Shown one piece after another: positions 35,101 through 43,829 of a stretch of DNA of 64,000 nt; position 1 is the stretch's first letter; every line of letters begins with the position of its first letter. Under the pieces are notes generated by a model. The model made no database searches. It was not told the origin of the DNA and was given only the letters and a program-made list of their open reading frames with translations. The stretch is from contig NZ_PYMB01000021.1 of assembly GCF_003026455.1 (NCBI RefSeq), forward strand, positions 1 to 64,000, given 5' to 3'. The DNA is from Photobacterium rosenbergii (lineage in GTDB: Bacteria; Pseudomonadota; Gammaproteobacteria; Enterobacterales; Vibrionaceae). The position numbers and the translations under genes are program-made.

Positions 35101-35504
35101 GTGATGACACCTTGGTCCGGGTACGGGATGTAATGATGGACACCTACGCGACGGTTGAAGGACTGACAACAGTGGCAGAGGCGATTCGTATTGCTAAACG
35201 AAAGCAAGTGAAAGCGTTGATCGTCAATAAGCGTAATGAAGACGACGAGTACGGAATTGTGCTAATGAACGATATCGCCAAAAAGGTGTTGGCGCTGGAT
35301 CGTTCGCCCGAGCGGACCAATATCTATGAAATCATGACCAAGCCAGCTTTGTCGGTCAGTGCCACCATGGATGTCCGCTACTGTGCCCGTCTGTTTGAGC
35401 GTTTTGGTATCAGCCGCGCACCAGTCATCGAGAGTGGCCATATTATCGGTATGGTGAGCTATAACAACATCGTATTGAACGGCATGCTGCGGGAAGAATC
35501 GTAA
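35097..35504 (+). CDS. CBS-domain-pair protein
   Basis: A 135-residue protein made of two CBS domains and little else: the first about 8-70 (RDVMMDTYATVEGLTTVAEA, VLMNDIAKKVL), the second about 78-130 (IMTKPALSVSATMDVRYCARL, APVIESGHIIGMVSYNNIV). CBS pairs bind AMP, ATP or S-adenosylmethionine and regulate channels and enzymes. The start overlaps the P-II-like stop by 4 bp (ATGA), so it belongs to the same operon and is probably a second nucleotide sensor of the DUF1538 pair. Confidence 0.85.
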   Translation: MSDDTLVRVRDVMMDTYATVEGLTTVAEAIRIAKRKQVKALIVNKRNEDDEYGIVLMNDIAKKVLALDRSPERTNIYEIMTKPALSVSATMDVRYCARLFERFGISRAPVIESGHIIGMVSYNNIVLNGMLREES

Positions 35505-35580
35505 CGGTTAGCGCAATGGCATTGTCATGGGCTTAGGTGTAGGATCACAGTCATCCTGTACCGAAGAAAGATCTCCTGAC

Positions 35581-36129
35581 ATGAAATTGTTTTTTGCTTC
35601 TGATATTCACGGCTGTGCCGACAGCACCCGCCGTACTCTGGCAAAGTTCGAGCAGAGTGGGGCTGACCACCTGATCCTACTTGGCGACGTGCTCAATCAC
35701 GGTCCACGCAACGCACTACCTGCGGGCTACGCACCGATTGATGTAGCCGAGCAGTTGAACCAGCATGCCGAGAAGATCACCGCAGTACGAGGTAACTGCG
35801 ACAGTGATGTTGATCAGATGCTGTTGGAATTCCCGATGATGGCAGATTACAACTTGGTACTGCTGCCAAATGGCCGCCGCTTGTTTCTGACCCACGGCCA
35901 CCTTTACAACGCTGACAAGCACCCGCGTCTGCGCGATGGTGACGTGGTGGTGTCAGGCCATACCCACCTTCCCGTTGCTGAAAAGAAAGATGCCCTTTAT
36001 GTCTATAACCCTGGTTCGGTGACGATTCCTCGTGGTGAGTACCAGGCCAGCTATGGCCTACTGGAAGACAATACGCTCAAGGTGCTCTCTTTTGATGATG
36101 AGATCATCTGCCAGGTTGAACTGGCGTAA
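35581..36129 (+). CDS. yfcE: Phosphodiesterase YfcE
   Basis: A 182-residue metallophosphoesterase of the MJ0936/YfcE family from ATG 35581 (the in-frame extension from 35527 is unlikely). Metal ligands are visible in FFASDIHGC, LLGDVLNHGPR, VRGNCDSD, LTHGHLYN and VVSGHTHLP. E. coli YfcE hydrolyses phosphodiester model substrates and is Mn-dependent; the physiological substrate is unknown. It is 76 bp after the CBS gene and may be read from the same transcript. A terminator follows. Confidence 0.9.
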   Translation: MKLFFASDIHGCADSTRRTLAKFEQSGADHLILLGDVLNHGPRNALPAGYAPIDVAEQLNQHAEKITAVRGNCDSDVDQMLLEFPMMADYNLVLLPNGRRLFLTHGHLYNADKHPRLRDGDVVVSGHTHLPVAEKKDALYVYNPGSVTIPRGEYQASYGLLEDNTLKVLSFDDEIICQVELA

Positions 36130-36156
36130 TTGAAAAATAATTCATCAAGTATCGAG

Positions 36157-36182
36157 AAGGCGGCTGTTTAGCCGCCTTTTTT
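36157..36182 (+). terminator. Terminator after yfcE
   Basis: AAGGCGGCT and AGCCGCCTT form the stem around a short loop, followed by T6. Confidence 0.88.
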
Positions 36183-36475
36183 GATCTCGGTATATCTTGT
36201 TTACAGGCTTGGGGCTGTGCATAAGATTCCACTGCTATGCACATATGGGTATAAATGTAGTTGCAATGTGACGGCATGTTAGCGCGATTTGAATCTTTGG
36301 CGTACAGATTTGTTGCTCGATGTTTACAATATTTGTTGATTCGAAATATCCGAGTAATTCGTTCGTATATCTCGAATTATTGTTTTGGCGAACCCTTGAA
36401 TATTTGTGTGATAAAAGTCACTATCCTCGCCTCCTTATTTTTGTGTATTTCAAGATGTGTCAGGTGCCAAACAAT
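36183..36475. other. Upstream region of focA
   Basis: About 290 bp, AT-rich, without a convincing gene; a short frame at 36261-36539 has no family match. It contains the CRP-like site listed separately and is presumably the anaerobic control region of focA. I found no clean FNR box. Confidence 0.5.
36407..36422 (+). promoter_or_regulatory. CRP-like site upstream of focA
   Basis: TGTGATAAAAGTCACT matches the CRP consensus TGTGA-N6-TCACA at 9 of 10 positions. Centred about 60 bp before the chosen start, it could work as a class II site for a start point near 36456. An FNR role cannot be excluded. Confidence 0.5.
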
Positions 36476-37321
36476 ATGTGTCAGAATCAGTTTGATTCGT
36501 TATTACCGCCACAAATGGCGGAGAAAGCGGCCGAGGTAGGTGTAAGCAAGGCCACCAAAGATCCGATGAAGTCGTTGCTACTGGCGATCACCGCTGGGAT
36601 GCATATTGGTATTGCGTTTGTGTTCTATACCACAGTTACTACTGGTGCTGGTGACATGCCGTGGGGAATGTCGCGTTTTATCGGTGGTTTGGCATTTAGC
36701 CTAGGTCTTATCTTGGTTGTGATCACCGGTGGCGAGCTGTTTACCAGTTCTGTGTTGACGCTTGTTGCCCGTGCCAGCGGAAAGATCAGTTGGAAGAGCC
36801 TGTGGCTCAACTGGGGTGTGGTGTATATCGGTAACCTACTCGGTGCGCTGATGCTTGTTGCGATCATGCTGATGACCAAACAGTACATGTCTGGCAGCGG
36901 TGCGGTCGGTATTAATGCGATGCAAATTGCCCAGCATAAGCTGCACCATGACTTCATGCAGGCCGTTGCCTTAGGCGTAATGTGTAATGTACTGGTGTGT
37001 GTGGCGGTATGGATGACCTTCAGCGGCCGTACCCTGACAGATAAGATTTTGGTGATGATCCTGCCGGTAGCGATGTTCGTTTCATCGGGCTTCGAGCACT
37101 GCATTGCCAACATGTTCCAGGTACCGATGGCTATTGGTATCAAGCACCTGGCCACACCTGAATTTTGGCAGATGTCGGGTATGAACCCGGCGGATTTTGC
37201 CGACTTGACCCTGAGTAATTTTGTAATCAATAACCTGATCCCGGTGACACTGGGGAACATCATCGGTGGTGGTGTGTTTGTCGGTATGGGTTATTGGATT
37301 ATCTACTTACGCAACAAGTAA
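36476..37321 (+). CDS. focA: Formate channel FocA
   Basis: A 281-residue FNT-family pentameric inner-membrane channel that moves formate (and related monocarboxylates) in both directions. Visible are the N-terminal FDSLLPPQMAEKAAEVGVSKATKDP, LVVITGGELFTSSVL, MCNVLVCVAVWMTFSGRT (with conserved pore features), SSGFEHCIANMF carrying the gating His, and NLIPVTLGNIIGGGVFVG. I chose ATG 36476, preceded by AGGTG, because it aligns with E. coli FocA; ATG 36455 would add seven residues. No pflB follows, unlike E. coli focA-pflB. Confidence 0.92.
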   Translation: MCQNQFDSLLPPQMAEKAAEVGVSKATKDPMKSLLLAITAGMHIGIAFVFYTTVTTGAGDMPWGMSRFIGGLAFSLGLILVVITGGELFTSSVLTLVARASGKISWKSLWLNWGVVYIGNLLGALMLVAIMLMTKQYMSGSGAVGINAMQIAQHKLHHDFMQAVALGVMCNVLVCVAVWMTFSGRTLTDKILVMILPVAMFVSSGFEHCIANMFQVPMAIGIKHLATPEFWQMSGMNPADFADLTLSNFVINNLIPVTLGNIIGGGVFVGMGYWIIYLRNK

Positions 37322-37404
37322 GTGGGGAGTACCGTGTTCTACGTTTACTAGCTTGGTATTGAGTTAGTTTTTTATTTCTTGTGTTGATTCGAGTCTGACA
37401 TGTT

Positions 37405-37433
37405 GGCCGCTACGGATGTAGCGGCCTTTTTTT
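37405..37433 (+). terminator. Terminator after focA
   Basis: GGCCGCTAC pairs with GTAGCGGCC around GGAT, followed by T7. Confidence 0.9.
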
Positions 37434-37451
37434 ATTTCAGTTCAGGGTGGC

Positions 37452-38774
37452 TTAGTTCACCATCATAGAGATGAAATAACCAATAATCGTTGCCGAACCC
37501 ACACCAATAAAGCCTGGGATCATGAAGCTGTGGTTCAATACGTACTTACCGATTGCCGTAGTGCCCGAGCGGTCGAAGCTGATAGCAGCGAGATCACTTG
37601 GGTAGAACGGGAAGAAGAAGTAAGCGTAACACGCCGGTAGCACACCAATCAGTACAGCAGGGTCGATACCAAGGGCAAAACCTAGTGGCATCATAATAGT
37701 CAGCACGGCTGCCTGGCTCTTCAGGAACACAGACACGAAGAACATCGCAAAGGCAAAGGTCCATGGGTAAACGTTCACCATGCCGCTTACCAAGCCAACG
37801 AGGTACTCTTTATGGTGGCCGATAATAGTGTCACTGAACCATGCGATACCGAAGATGGTGATCACCGCGCTCATACCGGCAATAAAGACGTTGCTGTTAA
37901 CAATACGCTTAGGTGAAATCTTAGTGGTTAGCAGGATAACCGCACCGACCGATAGCATCATGAACTGGATAGCAACCGACATGCCAACACCTTGTGGCAG
38001 TACTTGCTTGCTGAACAGTGCGATACCGACAACGGCAAGGATACCGAGCAGGAACACAGTAAGGCCTTTCTTCGCGGTACGCTCGTGTTCTGCTTCCTCT
38101 TCGGCAGAACCTTCCTGATCAGGGTCAACCAGGCTGTTGCGGAACTCTTCGTCTTCAAGGCGCGCTTGGAATTCTGGATCTTTGTCCAAGTCCTTACCAC
38201 GCTTCAAGCTCCATAGGCAGGCAATCAACAGGCCGCCGAAGGTGGCTGGAATGGTAACCATCAAGACGTTGATGAGGTTGATATCGAGGTTGTTGTCCAT
38301 CGCTGTTGCCATCACAACGGCAGCCGCCGCAGCGATTGGGCTGGCAGTGATACCCATTTGCGAAGCAACGGTGGCCATTGCCATCGGACGCTCAGGGCGG
38401 ATACCTTTTTTATAGGCGACGTCATAGATAACAGGCAGTAGCGGGTAGACCGAGTGGCCGGTACCAACCAGTACTGTTAGTGAGTAAGTACAAATCGGGC
38501 CAAGGAATACCACATGCTCTGGGTGTTTACGAAGCAGGCGCTCGGCAAATTTAACCAGTAGCTTCAAGCCACCGGTGGCCTCAAGGGTGGCAGAGGCGGC
38601 AACCACTGCGAGGATGATAAGCATAACGCCGACAGGCGGTTGGCCCGGGGCGATGCCAAAAACAAATGTCATGACAGAGACACCAAGGCCCCCGAGTAGA
38701 CCAAAGGCGATACCGCCGTGGCGTATACCGATCAAAATGACAGCTAGCAGTAATAACAGGTGTATCCAGAACAT
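37452..38774 (-). CDS. dcuB: Anaerobic C4-dicarboxylate transporter, DcuB-like
   Basis: A 440-residue inner-membrane exchanger of the DcuA/DcuB family with about 10-12 transmembrane segments. The stretches LIGIRHGGIAFGLLGGLGV, VLVGTGHSVYPLLPVIYDVA, IRPERPMAMATVASQMGI and YPSDLAAISFDRSGTT match DcuB (fumarate/succinate exchange in fumarate respiration) more closely than DcuA. The cytoplasmic loop around residues 205-240 is unusually acidic. It converges on focA and has a CRP-like site about 165 bp upstream. Confidence 0.9.
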   Translation of the reverse strand: MFWIHLLLLLAVILIGIRHGGIAFGLLGGLGVSVMTFVFGIAPGQPPVGVMLIILAVVAASATLEATGGLKLLVKFAERLLRKHPEHVVFLGPICTYSLTVLVGTGHSVYPLLPVIYDVAYKKGIRPERPMAMATVASQMGITASPIAAAAAVVMATAMDNNLDINLINVLMVTIPATFGGLLIACLWSLKRGKDLDKDPEFQARLEDEEFRNSLVDPDQEGSAEEEAEHERTAKKGLTVFLLGILAVVGIALFSKQVLPQGVGMSVAIQFMMLSVGAVILLTTKISPKRIVNSNVFIAGMSAVITIFGIAWFSDTIIGHHKEYLVGLVSGMVNVYPWTFAFAMFFVSVFLKSQAAVLTIMMPLGFALGIDPAVLIGVLPACYAYFFFPFYPSDLAAISFDRSGTTAIGKYVLNHSFMIPGFIGVGSATIIGYFISMMVN

Positions 38775-39022
38775 TATTCCATTATCCTTGTTTCATATAA
38801 GTCAAAAACCGCTCGAACTTCTGCACTAAGTTCTTAACCCGGGTTTATAAACCATCAACTACGCCAAAAGTGGTATACAAGTTCCGAAAAAACATTCCGT
38901 TAACGAATAATCATACTCTTTATGTGGGTATTGTGAATTCGGTCACCATATGATGTCAGTTGCGTGAAAAAAGGAGGAATAAATATTCAGCGGAATATAT
39001 AAGAAATTGATTTTATATGGGT
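38775..39022. other. Upstream region of dcuB
   Basis: About 250 bp without a gene between dcuB and the pta terminator. It contains the CRP-like site at 38932-38947. I saw no convincing FNR or NarP site by eye. Confidence 0.5.
38932..38947. promoter_or_regulatory. CRP-like site upstream of dcuB
   Basis: TGTGAATTCGGTCACC matches TGTGA-N6-TCACA at 9 of 10 positions. It is about 165 bp before the dcuB start, so the transcription start would have to be well upstream. Confidence 0.45.
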
Positions 39023-39049
39023 AAAAAAATGCCCCGCAGTGCGGGGCAT
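39023..39049 (-). terminator. Terminator after pta
   Basis: ATGCCCCGC/GCGGGGCAT stem with an ACT loop on the minus strand, followed by T7. Confidence 0.9.
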
Positions 39050-39075
39050 TGAAACATTATGCAAGTAACTCAATA

Positions 39076-41229
39076 TTACTTGTTAGCGTCGTCAGCTTGT
39101 TTAGCCTGAATCGCAGTAAGAGCAACGGTGTAAACGATGTCGTCTACTAGTGCGCCGCGAGATAGGTCGTTAACTGGCTTACGCATGCCCTGAAGCATTG
39201 GACCGATAGATACTAGGTCTGCAGAACGCTGTACCGCTTTGTAAGTCGTGTTACCAGTGTTTAGGTCTGGGAATACGAATACAGTTGCTTTACCAGCTAC
39301 AGGCGAGTTAGGCGCCTTAGAAGCCGCAACGTTTTCCATGATCGCAGCATCGTACTGAAGAGGACCGTCGATCACTAGATCTGGACGCTTCTCTTGAGCT
39401 AGCTTGGTCGCTTCACGTACTTTCTCAACGTCTGCACCCTTACCAGAAGTACCGGTAGAGTAAGAGATCATTGCTACGCGAGGCTCGATGCCGAATGCTT
39501 TTGCAGAGTCTGCAGACTGGATAGCGATTTCTGCTAGCTGCTCAGCTGTTGGATCAGGGTTGATCGCACAGTCACCGTATACCAGTACCTGATCAGGTAG
39601 TAGCATGAAGAATACAGAAGATACGATAGACGCATCAGGTGCAGTCTTGATGATCTGGAATGGAGGAACGATAGTGTTCGCAGTGGTGTGAACCGCACCA
39701 GAAACCAGGCCGTCAACTTCGTCGTTTTCTAGCATCATTGTGCCAAGGAAAACAGAATCCTGAAGTTTTTCACGAGCAACAACGTCAGTCATGCCTTTGT
39801 GGCCACGTAGCTCTACAAGACGAGCAACGTAGTTCTCACGTACTTCATCAGAGTTGATGATAGTTACGCCAGCACCTAGAGTTACGCCTTGCTGCTCAGC
39901 AACACGCTTGATGTCTTCTGGGTTACCAAGAAGCACACACTCAGCGATACCACGCTCAGCACAGATAGCTGCAGCTTTAACAGTACGTGGTTCGTCACCT
40001 TCAGGAAGAACGATACGCTTAGCCGCTTTACGTGCAAGCTCAGTTAGCTCGTAACGGAATGCTGGTGGGCTTAGGCGACGCTCTTTGGTTGAACCTTCAG
40101 TAAGAGATTCAATCCACTGGCCGTCAATGTGGCTTGCCATGAACTCGTTAACTAGCTCAACACGCTCTTTATCGTCAGCTGGTACTTCTAGGCTGAAGCT
40201 CTGAAGGTTCAGAGAAGTCTGCCAAGTGTTACCCATTGCAGTCATAACAGGTAGGCCTGTTTCGAATGCACGCTCACAAAGGTCCATAACTGGCTTAGGT
40301 AGCTCGTAGCCACCAGTAAGCAGTAGTGCACCGATCTCAACGCCGTTCATTGCAGCAAGACATGCAGCAACGATTACGTCAGGACGGTCTGCAGAAGTTA
40401 CTAGCAGAGAGCCTGGGCGGAAGTGCTCAACCATGTGCGGGATAGAACGCGCACAGAAAGTGATGCTCTTGATACGACGAGAAGCGATGTCACCTTCGTT
40501 GATGATTTCAGCGTTTAGGTGCTTAGCGATGTCAGTAGAACGAGTCGCGATCAGCTCAGCGCTCCAAGGTGCACAGCCTAGTACACGGATTGGGCTTGAG
40601 TTGAATACCTGCATAACTTCAACGTTTGAAGGTACAGTGGCTTCAGCGTCGTCGAAGATTTCAGATAGGTCTGGGCGAGTACGGCCTTCAGCGTCAACAG
40701 GTGCGTTAAGCTTGTTAACGATAACACCAGCGATTTGCTTGTTCTTGATACCGCCGAAGTTAGAACATGCTACTTCGATACGCTCTTTAAGTTGAGCTGG
40801 GTTATCAGTACCAGGTGCAACAACGAATACGATTTCCGCATCCAGAGTCTTAGCGATCTCGTAGTTGATCTGGTTAGCAAATGGGTGCTTGCGAGTTGGT
40901 ACAAGACCTTCGATCAATGCAACTTCAGCGTCAGCGGTTGCTTCTTTGAAGCGTGCAACGATGTCTTCTAGTAGCACGTCGCTCTTATCGTTACGGATAA
41001 GCTCTTCTGCACAAGCCATTGAGAATGGTTCAGCCACTTTCATATCGCTGTTAGCAGCAATGATGTTAGTTGTTAGATCTGGCTGACCGCCACCGTGACG
41101 TGGCTGAGCGATAGGCTTGAAGAAAGAAACGCGAACACCTTTGCGCTCCATTGCACGAAGCACACCTAGGCTTACGCTAGTAAGACCAACTCCGGCACCA
41201 ACCGGAACAAGCATAATAGTACGGGACAC
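39076..41229 (-). CDS. pta: Phosphate acetyltransferase (long, regulated form)
   Basis: Pta interconverts acetyl-CoA and acetyl phosphate. I chose the GTG at 41229, preceded by GAGGAA; the protein begins SRTIMLVPVGAGVGLTSVS and has 717 residues like E. coli Pta. The longer frame to 41334 has no match. Domains: N-terminal P-loop-like/BioD-type domain (about 1-220), DRTGG domain (about 230-345), and the catalytic PTA_PTB domain from about 390 (KRIVLPEGDEPRTVKAA, PDLNTGNTTYKAVQRSA). It follows ackA by 152 bp on the minus strand, and the codon choice looks like that of a highly expressed gene. Confidence 0.97.
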   Translation of the reverse strand: MSRTIMLVPVGAGVGLTSVSLGVLRAMERKGVRVSFFKPIAQPRHGGGQPDLTTNIIAANSDMKVAEPFSMACAEELIRNDKSDVLLEDIVARFKEATADAEVALIEGLVPTRKHPFANQINYEIAKTLDAEIVFVVAPGTDNPAQLKERIEVACSNFGGIKNKQIAGVIVNKLNAPVDAEGRTRPDLSEIFDDAEATVPSNVEVMQVFNSSPIRVLGCAPWSAELIATRSTDIAKHLNAEIINEGDIASRRIKSITFCARSIPHMVEHFRPGSLLVTSADRPDVIVAACLAAMNGVEIGALLLTGGYELPKPVMDLCERAFETGLPVMTAMGNTWQTSLNLQSFSLEVPADDKERVELVNEFMASHIDGQWIESLTEGSTKERRLSPPAFRYELTELARKAAKRIVLPEGDEPRTVKAAAICAERGIAECVLLGNPEDIKRVAEQQGVTLGAGVTIINSDEVRENYVARLVELRGHKGMTDVVAREKLQDSVFLGTMMLENDEVDGLVSGAVHTTANTIVPPFQIIKTAPDASIVSSVFFMLLPDQVLVYGDCAINPDPTAEQLAEIAIQSADSAKAFGIEPRVAMISYSTGTSGKGADVEKVREATKLAQEKRPDLVIDGPLQYDAAIMENVAASKAPNSPVAGKATVFVFPDLNTGNTTYKAVQRSADLVSIGPMLQGMRKPVNDLSRGALVDDIVYTVALTAIQAKQADDANK

Positions 41230-41335
41230 TATGGATTCCTCAACTATTGAAATACGACAGCGCTGTGCAATAACGATGGGTGAACCGGTATTGGACAGCA
41301 CCACAAAAAAGCATGACTTAAGGTCATAAGCCATG

Positions 41336-41363
41336 AAAAAACGGCCGGCCTAGGCCAGCCGTT
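41336..41363 (-). terminator. Hairpin with U tract between ackA and pta
   Basis: On the minus strand ACGGCTGGCC and GGCCGGCCGT pair (one mismatch/bulge) and are followed by T6. As it lies between ackA and pta, it would partly uncouple them; pta may then have its own promoter in the 41230-41335 gap. Confidence 0.7.
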
Positions 41364-41381
41364 GAAATCAGTATCGACCGA

Positions 41382-42578
41382 TTAGATTTCAGCTAGACGA
41401 GCTGTATCTTCAGCGATAACTAGTTCTTCGTTAGTTGAAACAACCATTGCAGGAACACGGCTGTTTTCAGTAGTGATCACACCTTCGCCGCCGAAACGTG
41501 CTTTAAGGTTAGCTTCACCGTCAACTTCAACACCTAGGATAGCAAGGCGGTTTAGAACCATCTCACGGATAGGTGCAGAGTTTTCACCGATACCGCCAGT
41601 GAAAGTGATTGCGTCTAGGCGACCTTCTAGAGAAGCAGTGTAACCAGCAACGTACTTAGCTAGACGGTGGCAGAACACGTCCATTGCACGTGTTGCTTCT
41701 TCTTTCTCGCCGTAGTTGTCTTCAACGAAACGACAGTCAGAAGTCACTTCAGTCAGACCCATTAGGCCAGACTCTTTAGTTAGCATGTTGTTGATTTTCT
41801 CAACAGAGTAGCCAAGGTTGTCGTGCATGTGGAAGATGATAGCTGGGTCGATGTCACCACAACGCGTACCCATTACTAGACCTTCAAGAGGAGTTAGACC
41901 CATAGAAGTATCTACAGACTGACCGTTCTTGATTGCACAAACTGAAGCACCGTTACCTAGGTGACAGTTGATGATGTTTAGCTCTTCTTCTTTCTTACCT
42001 AGCAGCTTCGCAGTTTCGCGAGTGATGAATAGGTGAGAAGTACCGTGCATACCGTAGCGACGGATACCGTGCTCTTTGTATAGGTTGTACGGTAGAGCGT
42101 ATAGGTACGCTTCTTCAGGCATAGTCTGGTGGAACGCAGTGTCGAATACAGCAACGTTCTTAAGCGCTGGGAAAGACTTCTGAGCAGCTTTGATACCGAT
42201 GATGTGAGCAGGGTTGTGAAGAGGTGCTAGAGTTGCACAGTCTTCGATACCTTTAAGTACGTCACCGCAGATCAGTGCTGACTTAGTGAACTGCTCGCCG
42301 CCGTGTACTACACGGTGACCGATAGCTTTTAGGTTTTCAGCTAGTTCTGGCTTAGACGCAAGAATTGTGTCTACCATGAACGCTAGTGCTTCTTCGTGAG
42401 CAGCGCCGTCGCCTAGTTGAGCTTCGTGCTTGCCGTCAAGTTTCCACTTGATACGTGCTTCTGGAAGGTGCAGACATTCTGCAAGACCTGTCAGGTGCTC
42501 TTCACCTGATACCGCGTCAACAACAGCGAACTTTAGAGAAGAACTACCGCAGTTAAGAACTAAAACCAGCTTAGACAT
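41382..42578 (-). CDS. ackA: Acetate kinase
   Basis: AckA makes ATP from acetyl phosphate during overflow and fermentative metabolism, and activates acetate in reverse. The 398-residue ASKHA-fold protein has LVLNCGSSSLKFAV (phosphate 1), the substrate His region HRVVHGGEQF, FDTAFHQTMP, RRYGMHGTSH, NCHLGNGAS and FTGGIGENS. The length matches E. coli AckA. It is the first gene of ackA-pta. Confidence 0.98.
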   Translation of the reverse strand: MSKLVLVLNCGSSSLKFAVVDAVSGEEHLTGLAECLHLPEARIKWKLDGKHEAQLGDGAAHEEALAFMVDTILASKPELAENLKAIGHRVVHGGEQFTKSALICGDVLKGIEDCATLAPLHNPAHIIGIKAAQKSFPALKNVAVFDTAFHQTMPEEAYLYALPYNLYKEHGIRRYGMHGTSHLFITRETAKLLGKKEEELNIINCHLGNGASVCAIKNGQSVDTSMGLTPLEGLVMGTRCGDIDPAIIFHMHDNLGYSVEKINNMLTKESGLMGLTEVTSDCRFVEDNYGEKEEATRAMDVFCHRLAKYVAGYTASLEGRLDAITFTGGIGENSAPIREMVLNRLAILGVEVDGEANLKARFGGEGVITTENSRVPAMVVSTNEELVIAEDTARLAEI

Positions 42579-42910
42579 GAGTGACTACCTATAATCTGTC
42601 TGAAAGTTGATATTCAACTGAAATAAAAATTACCCATAGAATAGACGACTTTTCGACAAGTCGGTCTAGTCAGGGTCAAAATCGTGCTACATCCGTATCA
42701 AGTAGAATCGTGTAACCCAGATTCTGGGCCATCCTTGGAAGTGCCTTCAGTTGCCAGAACGATGATTACAGGCAACAATAAATGTAGGCGTGCATAGGAT
42801 AGCGATTGTGGTGCAATATAACAAAAGTATTTTTAGAAAAAATTAATTTGAATCAAGTTTGTTATCGCTGGTTTTGAATTTTTACTGATTTTTTTTAAGT
42901 TTGGTGGTTT
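42579..42910. other. Divergent regulatory region between ackA and yfbV
   Basis: A 332-bp region with no gene. A small dyad CGACTT/AAGTCG at 42646-42664 lies in the ackA leader. Promoters for both directions must be here, but I could not assign hexamers with confidence. Confidence 0.5.
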
Positions 42911-43363
42911 ATGAGTCAACAACATTCTATTTGGCAAGCTTTCCGTCATGGCCAGGATTACATGGCTACGTGGCCAATGCGTAAAGAGTTGGCCATCCTG
43001 TTTCCCGAGCAGCGCTACATAAAAGCGACACGTTTTGCAATGCGAGTGATGCCAGCGGTAGCGGTTATCAGTGTTCTGAGCCAGATGGCCTTTGATAACT
43101 ATGACGCCCTGCCACAAGCTATCACCATTGCTTTATTTGCCCTGAGTATGCCTTTGCAAGGGCTGTGGTGGCTTGGCAAGCGGAGCCGAACCGACCTGCC
43201 GCCGTCACTGGCAAGCTGGTACCGTGAGATCCATGACAAGATTGTTAGTGAAGGGTATACGTTGCAGCCACTGAAAAGCCGCCCGCGCTATAAAGAGTTG
43301 GCTCAGGTATTAAACCGTGCCTTCAAGCAACTGGACAAATCCTCGCTGGAGCGTTGGTTTTGA
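42911..43363 (+). CDS. yfbV: UPF0208 membrane protein YfbV
   Basis: A 150-residue protein with two central transmembrane helices (about 45-66 and 70-90) and the family features FRHGQDYMATWPMRKELAILFPEQR at the N terminus and RPRYKELAQVLNRAFKQLDKSSLERWF at the C terminus. E. coli YfbV was described as insulating the Ter macrodomain; in Vibrionaceae the role is untested. It is divergent from ackA, as in E. coli. Confidence 0.92.
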   Translation: MSQQHSIWQAFRHGQDYMATWPMRKELAILFPEQRYIKATRFAMRVMPAVAVISVLSQMAFDNYDALPQAITIALFALSMPLQGLWWLGKRSRTDLPPSLASWYREIHDKIVSEGYTLQPLKSRPRYKELAQVLNRAFKQLDKSSLERWF

Positions 43364-43394
43364 TAGGGCATTTGTTTTAAGTTGATTTGAATAC

Positions 43395-43424
43395 AAAAAA
43401 AGTAGCCAGCGGGCTACTTTTTTT
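43395..43424. terminator. Bidirectional terminator between yfbV and the DUF6172 gene
   Basis: AGTAGCC/GGCTACT stem with an AGCG loop, A7 to the left and T7 to the right. Confidence 0.9.
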
Positions 43425-43433
43425 GTTCGACGA

Positions 43434-43736
43434 TTACTCTTCGTCTTCAACTTGGCGCTTGGTGCGCACAGCTGGCTTAGCCAAGATTTCCAAGTAGAAA
43501 GAGGTCAGCGACAAAGATTCCGCTTCGTCGATGCACTTGTTGATTTCTTTAACGTGGATTACCTTTGCTTCCTGCTCGGTGTGACCATATTTACAGTCGA
43601 AATCCCAGTAGTCAGCGCCTGCTGGCAGGGATTTGTTACGTTCACGCTTGAGGTATTTCTTTACCTCGAACTTTACAGCTTCGACAACGCGTGGAACCGC
43701 TTTCTTCGGGTGAGTTAAAGCAAATGTTTTTTTCAT
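43434..43736 (-). CDS. DUF6172-family small protein
   Basis: A 100-residue basic protein from ATG 43736, with an AGGAAAA ribosome site; a short upstream extension is unlikely. It begins MKKTFALTHPKKAVPRVVEA and contains KKYLKRERNKSLPAGADYWDFDCKYGHT and HVKEINKCIDEAE. It matches, from memory, a widespread uncharacterised family (DUF6172). No catalytic motif is recognisable; the conserved C and H residues (DCKYGH) could bind metal, but this is speculative. Its codon use is like its neighbours. Confidence 0.75.
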   Translation of the reverse strand: MKKTFALTHPKKAVPRVVEAVKFEVKKYLKRERNKSLPAGADYWDFDCKYGHTEQEAKVIHVKEINKCIDEAESLSLTSFYLEILAKPAVRTKRQVEDEE

Positions 43737-43829
43737 CGTTTTCCTAAAAATCAATAAGGCCCAGAACATGCTGGGCACGATGGGTATTTTACTTTAATTT
43801 GCCGTAGGTCGCGAATAGCAATTTTGGTG

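Noticed and set aside
37452..38774. Calling the Dcu transporter DcuA
   Set aside because: The GTGHSVY and YPSDLAAISFDRSGTT stretches follow DcuB rather than DcuA.
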